From Pseudomonadota bacterium (GTDB lineage: Bacteria; Desulfobacterota; Anaeroferrophillalia; Anaeroferrophillales; Tharpellaceae), in assembly GCA_015486445.1 (NCBI GenBank), contig WFRT01000011.1, positions 1 through 8,704 of the forward strand: 8,704 bases of DNA, read 5' to 3'. Of the stretch, positions 7,005 through 8,704 are shown one piece after another (positions within the stretch are counted from its first letter, which is position 1; every line of letters begins with the position of its first letter). The translations under genes were made by a program, and so were the position numbers. The notes under the pieces were generated by a model. It did no database searches. It had not been told where the DNA came from and saw only the letters and a program-made list of their open reading frames with translations.

Positions 7005-7663
7005 TTTCCGAACTTTCGGCCAGACGGGAGCTTGTCCGCTTCGACAACGAACGCCAGATTTTCATCGCCGGCTCGATCTTTGACGACCTGGCCGAACAGC
7101 TGCTGGCATTGGTGGCCGACTACCATCGCCGCGAACCGTTGCGGGAAGGTATGTTCAAGGAGGAGGCGCGTTCCCGGCTCGGGCTTTCGAGCCCCCTTTT
7201 CCACGCCCTGCTTCAACGCCTGGTCAAGAGCGGCAAACTGGTGCTCGACCGTGACCTGGTTCGGACCCCGGACCATCGGGTCAAGCTCGCGGTCGATACC
7301 GACAAACTCAAGCTCCGCCTGGTCGAGTTCTACCAGCAGGCCGGGTTTGCGTTCCCCGATTTATCGTCGCTGCCGGAGAAACTGGGAGCCGAGGCCGAAG
7401 ACATCAAGCCGCTGCTGATGATGCTGGTCAAGGAGGGGAAGCTGCTGAAGGTTCGCGATGGGATTTTCATCACCCCGGAACATTACGACAAGATGCGGGC
7501 CGGAGTGGTCGAGTTCATCCGGCAGCATGGCGCGATGACGACCCAGGAATTCAAGGCCCAGATCGGTTTGAGCCGCAAATACGTGATTCCTCTCTTCGAG
7601 TACCTCGACCAGCGCAAGGTGACGGCCCGCAAGGGCGAAGCCCGGATTCTCCTGCAGGGCTGA
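6944..7663 (+). CDS. selB: SelB C-terminal winged-helix region (separated by frameshift)
   Basis: About 239 residues that form the tandem winged-helix domains of SelB, which recognise the SECIS hairpin in selenoprotein mRNA. Visible parts are MRLDQLKAFLNLSDKALAKV (first winged helix), FKEEARSRLGLSSPLFHALL (second), and DIKPLLMMLVKEGKLLKV (third). The closing family signature is IGLSRKYVIPLFEYLDQ (fourth). The coding is intact to the stop at 7661-7663. The ATG at 6944 has no ribosome site (preceded by GGTCGCGGG) and lies inside the first winged-helix domain, so a naturally split SelB is unlikely. The piece is best read as the rest of one selB gene broken by a recent mutation or a sequence error. 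Confidence 0.9.
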   Translation: MRLDQLKAFLNLSDKALAKVISELSARRELVRFDNERQIFIAGSIFDDLAEQLLALVADYHRREPLREGMFKEEARSRLGLSSPLFHALLQRLVKSGKLVLDRDLVRTPDHRVKLAVDTDKLKLRLVEFYQQAGFAFPDLSSLPEKLGAEAEDIKPLLMMLVKEGKLLKVRDGIFITPEHYDKMRAGVVEFIRQHGAMTTQEFKAQIGLSRKYVIPLFEYLDQRKVTARKGEARILLQG

Positions 7664-7671
7664 ACTTTGCG

Positions 7672-7707
7672 CGTAACTATTCAGCCGGATACGGGGTCGG
7701 CCGCGGC
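7672..7707 (-). repeat. Dispersed intergenic repeat, copy 2 (inverted)
   Basis: The minus strand of this 36-base element matches 1930-1964 at 32 of 36 aligned positions (three mismatches and one gap), with 16 identical bases in a row (7672-7687). It fills most of the 47-base gap between the convergent selB and thioesterase genes. It contains the palindrome GGCCGCGGCC (7699-7708 region). No T-run follows, so it is not a classical intrinsic terminator, although a structure here could separate the two convergent transcripts. Confidence 0.7.
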
Positions 7708-7710
7708 CAC

Positions 7711-8139
7711 TCAGGTCAGCAGGGCGGAGAAGGCTTTCGGCATGCGGGTGACCCTTTTCTTCTGATAATCGAAAAAGACGATCCCGGTCACGGCCCGGGC
7801 CACCTCCCGCGCATCATCCTTTCTCGTTACCTTGTAATAGAAGTTCAAACCGCTGCCCGAGGCATCGTCCAGGGCGATGGCGACCGCGAGGGTTTGCCCG
7901 TGCTTGACTTCGGCCCGGTAGACCACGGCCAAATCGGCCAGGATCAGGCTGGCGCCTCCGGCATCCATCTCGCTGAACCCGTGTTGCGCCAGGAAACGGA
8001 CACGGGCCTCGTGCAGGAGGCTGACGAGCCGGTCGTGTCCCAAATGGTTGCCGTAGTTGATGTCGCTGATGCGGGGGACGATTTCGGTTGTGAAGATAAA
8101 TTTTTCCTTAGCGGGCAGCTCGACGCGCACTCTTTTCAT
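7711..8139 (-). CDS. Hotdog-fold acyl-CoA thioesterase (4HBT-like)
   Basis: 142 residues from the chosen start. Cytoplasmic hotdog-fold protein of the 4-hydroxybenzoyl-CoA thioesterase/YbgC-like superfamily, expected to hydrolyse acyl-CoA thioesters; the acyl chain cannot be named. The active-site helix segment is DINYGNHLGHDRLVSLLHEAR, with N31, H32 and E44 in the usual places. It is followed by the strand ILADLAVVYRAEVKHGQTLAV and the C-terminal pair LNFYYKV and VARAVTGIVFFD. The ATG at 8139 has AGGAAGGA (minus strand, 8153-8146) 6 bases upstream. In-frame ATGs further out (8169, 8163) have no ribosome site. It runs against the selB operon and divergently from the TIGR04076 gene, so it is its own transcription unit. 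Confidence 0.88.
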   Translation of the reverse strand: MKRVRVELPAKEKFIFTTEIVPRISDINYGNHLGHDRLVSLLHEARVRFLAQHGFSEMDAGGASLILADLAVVYRAEVKHGQTLAVAIALDDASGSGLNFYYKVTRKDDAREVARAVTGIVFFDYQKKRVTRMPKAFSALLT

Positions 8140-8274
8140 GGCTTTTCCTTCCTGTGCCAACATGTCCATTGAAAAAATATGGTTATTTGTTGACTTGGAA
8201 AATTTTTTGTTGTAGGTAATTTCCCATCAGTATCACACAGCGATTTTCAACCCGAGAAAAAAGGAGGTAGCATC
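8140..8274. promoter_or_regulatory. AT-rich divergent promoter region
   Basis: This 135-base gap between divergent genes is strikingly AT-rich compared with the rest of the window, as expected of a promoter region. On the plus strand TTGACT (8190-8195) is a good -35. The best -10 candidates are GGTAAT (8215-8220, spacer 19) or, with TTGTTG (8207-8212) as -35, TATCAC (8231-8236, spacer 18). On the minus strand TATTTT near 8170-8176 is a weak -10 for the thioesterase gene. No clear operator is seen. Confidence 0.5.
8261..8268 (+). promoter_or_regulatory. Near-perfect ribosome binding site of the TIGR04076 gene
   Basis: AAGGAGGT lies 6 bases before the ATG at 8275 and matches the full anti-Shine-Dalgarno. 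It fixes the start and suggests strong translation, in contrast to the weak sites ahead of tlyA and selB. Confidence 0.85.
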
Positions 8275-8556
8275 ATGGCGGTTAATTATCCACCGGTTGG
8301 AAACAAGGTTATTGCCAAGGTCATCGAAACCCAGGGAGACTGCTCGATCGGGATGAAGGTCGGGGATGAATTCGAGGTCGGCATCCACCAGTGCGGCGAA
8401 TTCTGCGGCTATTTTTACCACAATCTTTTTCACTGGATCAACCTGCTTCAGTTTGATGGCGCCTTTCCGCTCTTTCCGGACAAGGATGTCATGGTCTGGG
8501 AATGCCCCAATCCCAACAACCGGGTCAAGGTTGAACTGCGCCGGGAAAAACGCTGA
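8275..8556 (+). CDS. TIGR04076 family small cysteine-containing protein
   Basis: 93 residues, soluble, of the small TIGR04076-type family of unknown function found widely in anaerobes. The pattern is a first strand VIAKVIETQGDC, then GMKVGDEFEV (24-35), a C40-x3-C44 pair in HQCGEFCGYF, an aromatic stretch YFYHNLFHWINLLQFDGAFP, and C77 in WECPNPNNRVKVEL. Cysteines C23, C40, C44 and C77 are placed as in the family and could bind a metal or form a redox site, which is inference. It has its own promoter region, a very strong ribosome site, and a terminator 65 bases downstream, so it appears to be a monocistronic, well-expressed gene. The start at 8275 is firm. Confidence 0.85.
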   Translation: MAVNYPPVGNKVIAKVIETQGDCSIGMKVGDEFEVGIHQCGEFCGYFYHNLFHWINLLQFDGAFPLFPDKDVMVWECPNPNNRVKVELRREKR

Positions 8557-8620
8557 TTGCTGGCGGGTCGTTCCCGCAGAACCCCTCCGGCGTGCCGGTT
8601 TAGCGCCGGGGCGGGACCGG
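8557..8620 (+). other. 3' untranslated stretch with small hairpins
   Basis: Two small hairpins lie between the stop codon and the terminator: GCGGG/CCCGC (8563-8567 with 8573-8577) and CCGG/CCGG (8587-8590 with 8595-8598). Neither is followed by a T-run. They may protect the 3' end of the transcript. No ORF is supported. Confidence 0.35.
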
Positions 8621-8650
8621 AAAAGGCCGTCCGCCGGGACGGCCTTTTTT
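8621..8650 (+). terminator. Intrinsic terminator of the TIGR04076 gene
   Basis: GGCCGTCC (8625-8632) pairs perfectly with GGACGGCC (8637-8644) across the four-base loop GCCG. Flanking A and T runs extend the pairing, and six T (8645-8650) follow. This is a textbook rho-independent terminator on the plus strand, though the A-run before it could also let it work leftward. Confidence 0.93.
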
Positions 8651-8662
8651 ATTGTCCGGCGG

Positions 8663-8700
8663 AAATAAAAAAGCCATCGCCGGCGGACCGGGGATGGCTT
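8663..8700 (-). terminator. Leftward intrinsic terminator for a gene beyond the right edge
   Basis: AAGCCATC (8671-8678) pairs with GATGGCTT (8693-8700). The 14-base interior contains a smaller CCGG/CCGG stem. Read on the minus strand, the hairpin is followed by a T-rich tract (complement of the A-rich 8663-8672). No minus-strand gene in the window could use it from the right, so a leftward gene should end just past 8704. Confidence 0.8.
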
Positions 8701-8704
8701 GACA

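Noticed and set aside
1930..7707. The inverted repeat pair as the ends of a transposon carrying rng to selB
   Set aside because: There is no transposase or target-site duplication, the arms are imperfect and contain their own small inverted repeat, and the block is housekeeping genes.
7664..7710. selC tRNA or SECIS element after selB
   Set aside because: The gap is only 47 bases, too short for the roughly 95-base selenocysteine tRNA, and it is filled by the dispersed repeat.
8140..8169. Longer start (8169) for the thioesterase
   Set aside because: No ribosome site precedes it, and the extra codons include the Shine-Dalgarno AGGAAGGA that serves the ATG at 8139.

Overview
The window is a GC-rich bacterial contig end. 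It carries one long rightward block of genes, one leftward gene, and one further rightward gene before the right edge. The gene set is a fused radical SAM/DUF2344 protein next to RNase G, a DUF1858 redox-disulfide protein, TlyA, SelB and a TIGR04076-type protein. This suggests an anaerobic, selenoprotein-using bacterium, with a Desulfuromonadales/Desulfobacterota-like lineage as my best guess. That guess rests on gene families and neighbourhood only.

Layout: 1-152 is a perfect 152-bp palindrome centred at 76/77, most likely a fold-back artefact at the contig end. It cuts the first gene inside its radical SAM CxxxCxxC motif. 78-1835 is the surviving part of that protein (radical SAM domain, cysteine cluster, C-terminal DUF2344 domain). 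1836-1990 is a leader holding one copy of a dispersed repeat. It is followed by rng (1991-3520), a possible 22-codon leader ORF (3541-3609), a DUF1858 protein (3606-3812), tlyA (3815-4555), a class I/II aminotransferase (4560-5720) and selB (5751-7663). The selB frame is broken by an apparent single-base loss near 6933-6943. A second, inverted copy of the repeat lies at 7672-7707 between selB and a convergent hotdog-fold thioesterase gene (7711-8139, minus). An AT-rich divergent promoter region (8140-8274) separates this from a TIGR04076-family gene (8275-8556). A strong rightward terminator (8621-8650) follows, and then a leftward terminator (8663-8700) that must serve a gene beyond the right edge.

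From rng to selB the gaps are 2 to 85 bases and no terminator is visible, so these genes are probably co-transcribed. The theme is RNA and translation: RNA processing (RNase G), rRNA 2'-O-methylation (TlyA) and selenocysteine delivery (SelB). A small dithiol protein and an aminotransferase are lodged among them, and the radical SAM protein of unknown substrate lies just upstream.

I found no CRISPR array, transposase, prophage, toxin-antitoxin pair, tRNA or rRNA gene, and no clearly novel multi-gene system. The points worth a second look are the terminal palindrome, the frameshifted selB, the 32/36-identical inverted dispersed repeat, and the possible coupled leader peptide before the DUF1858 gene.
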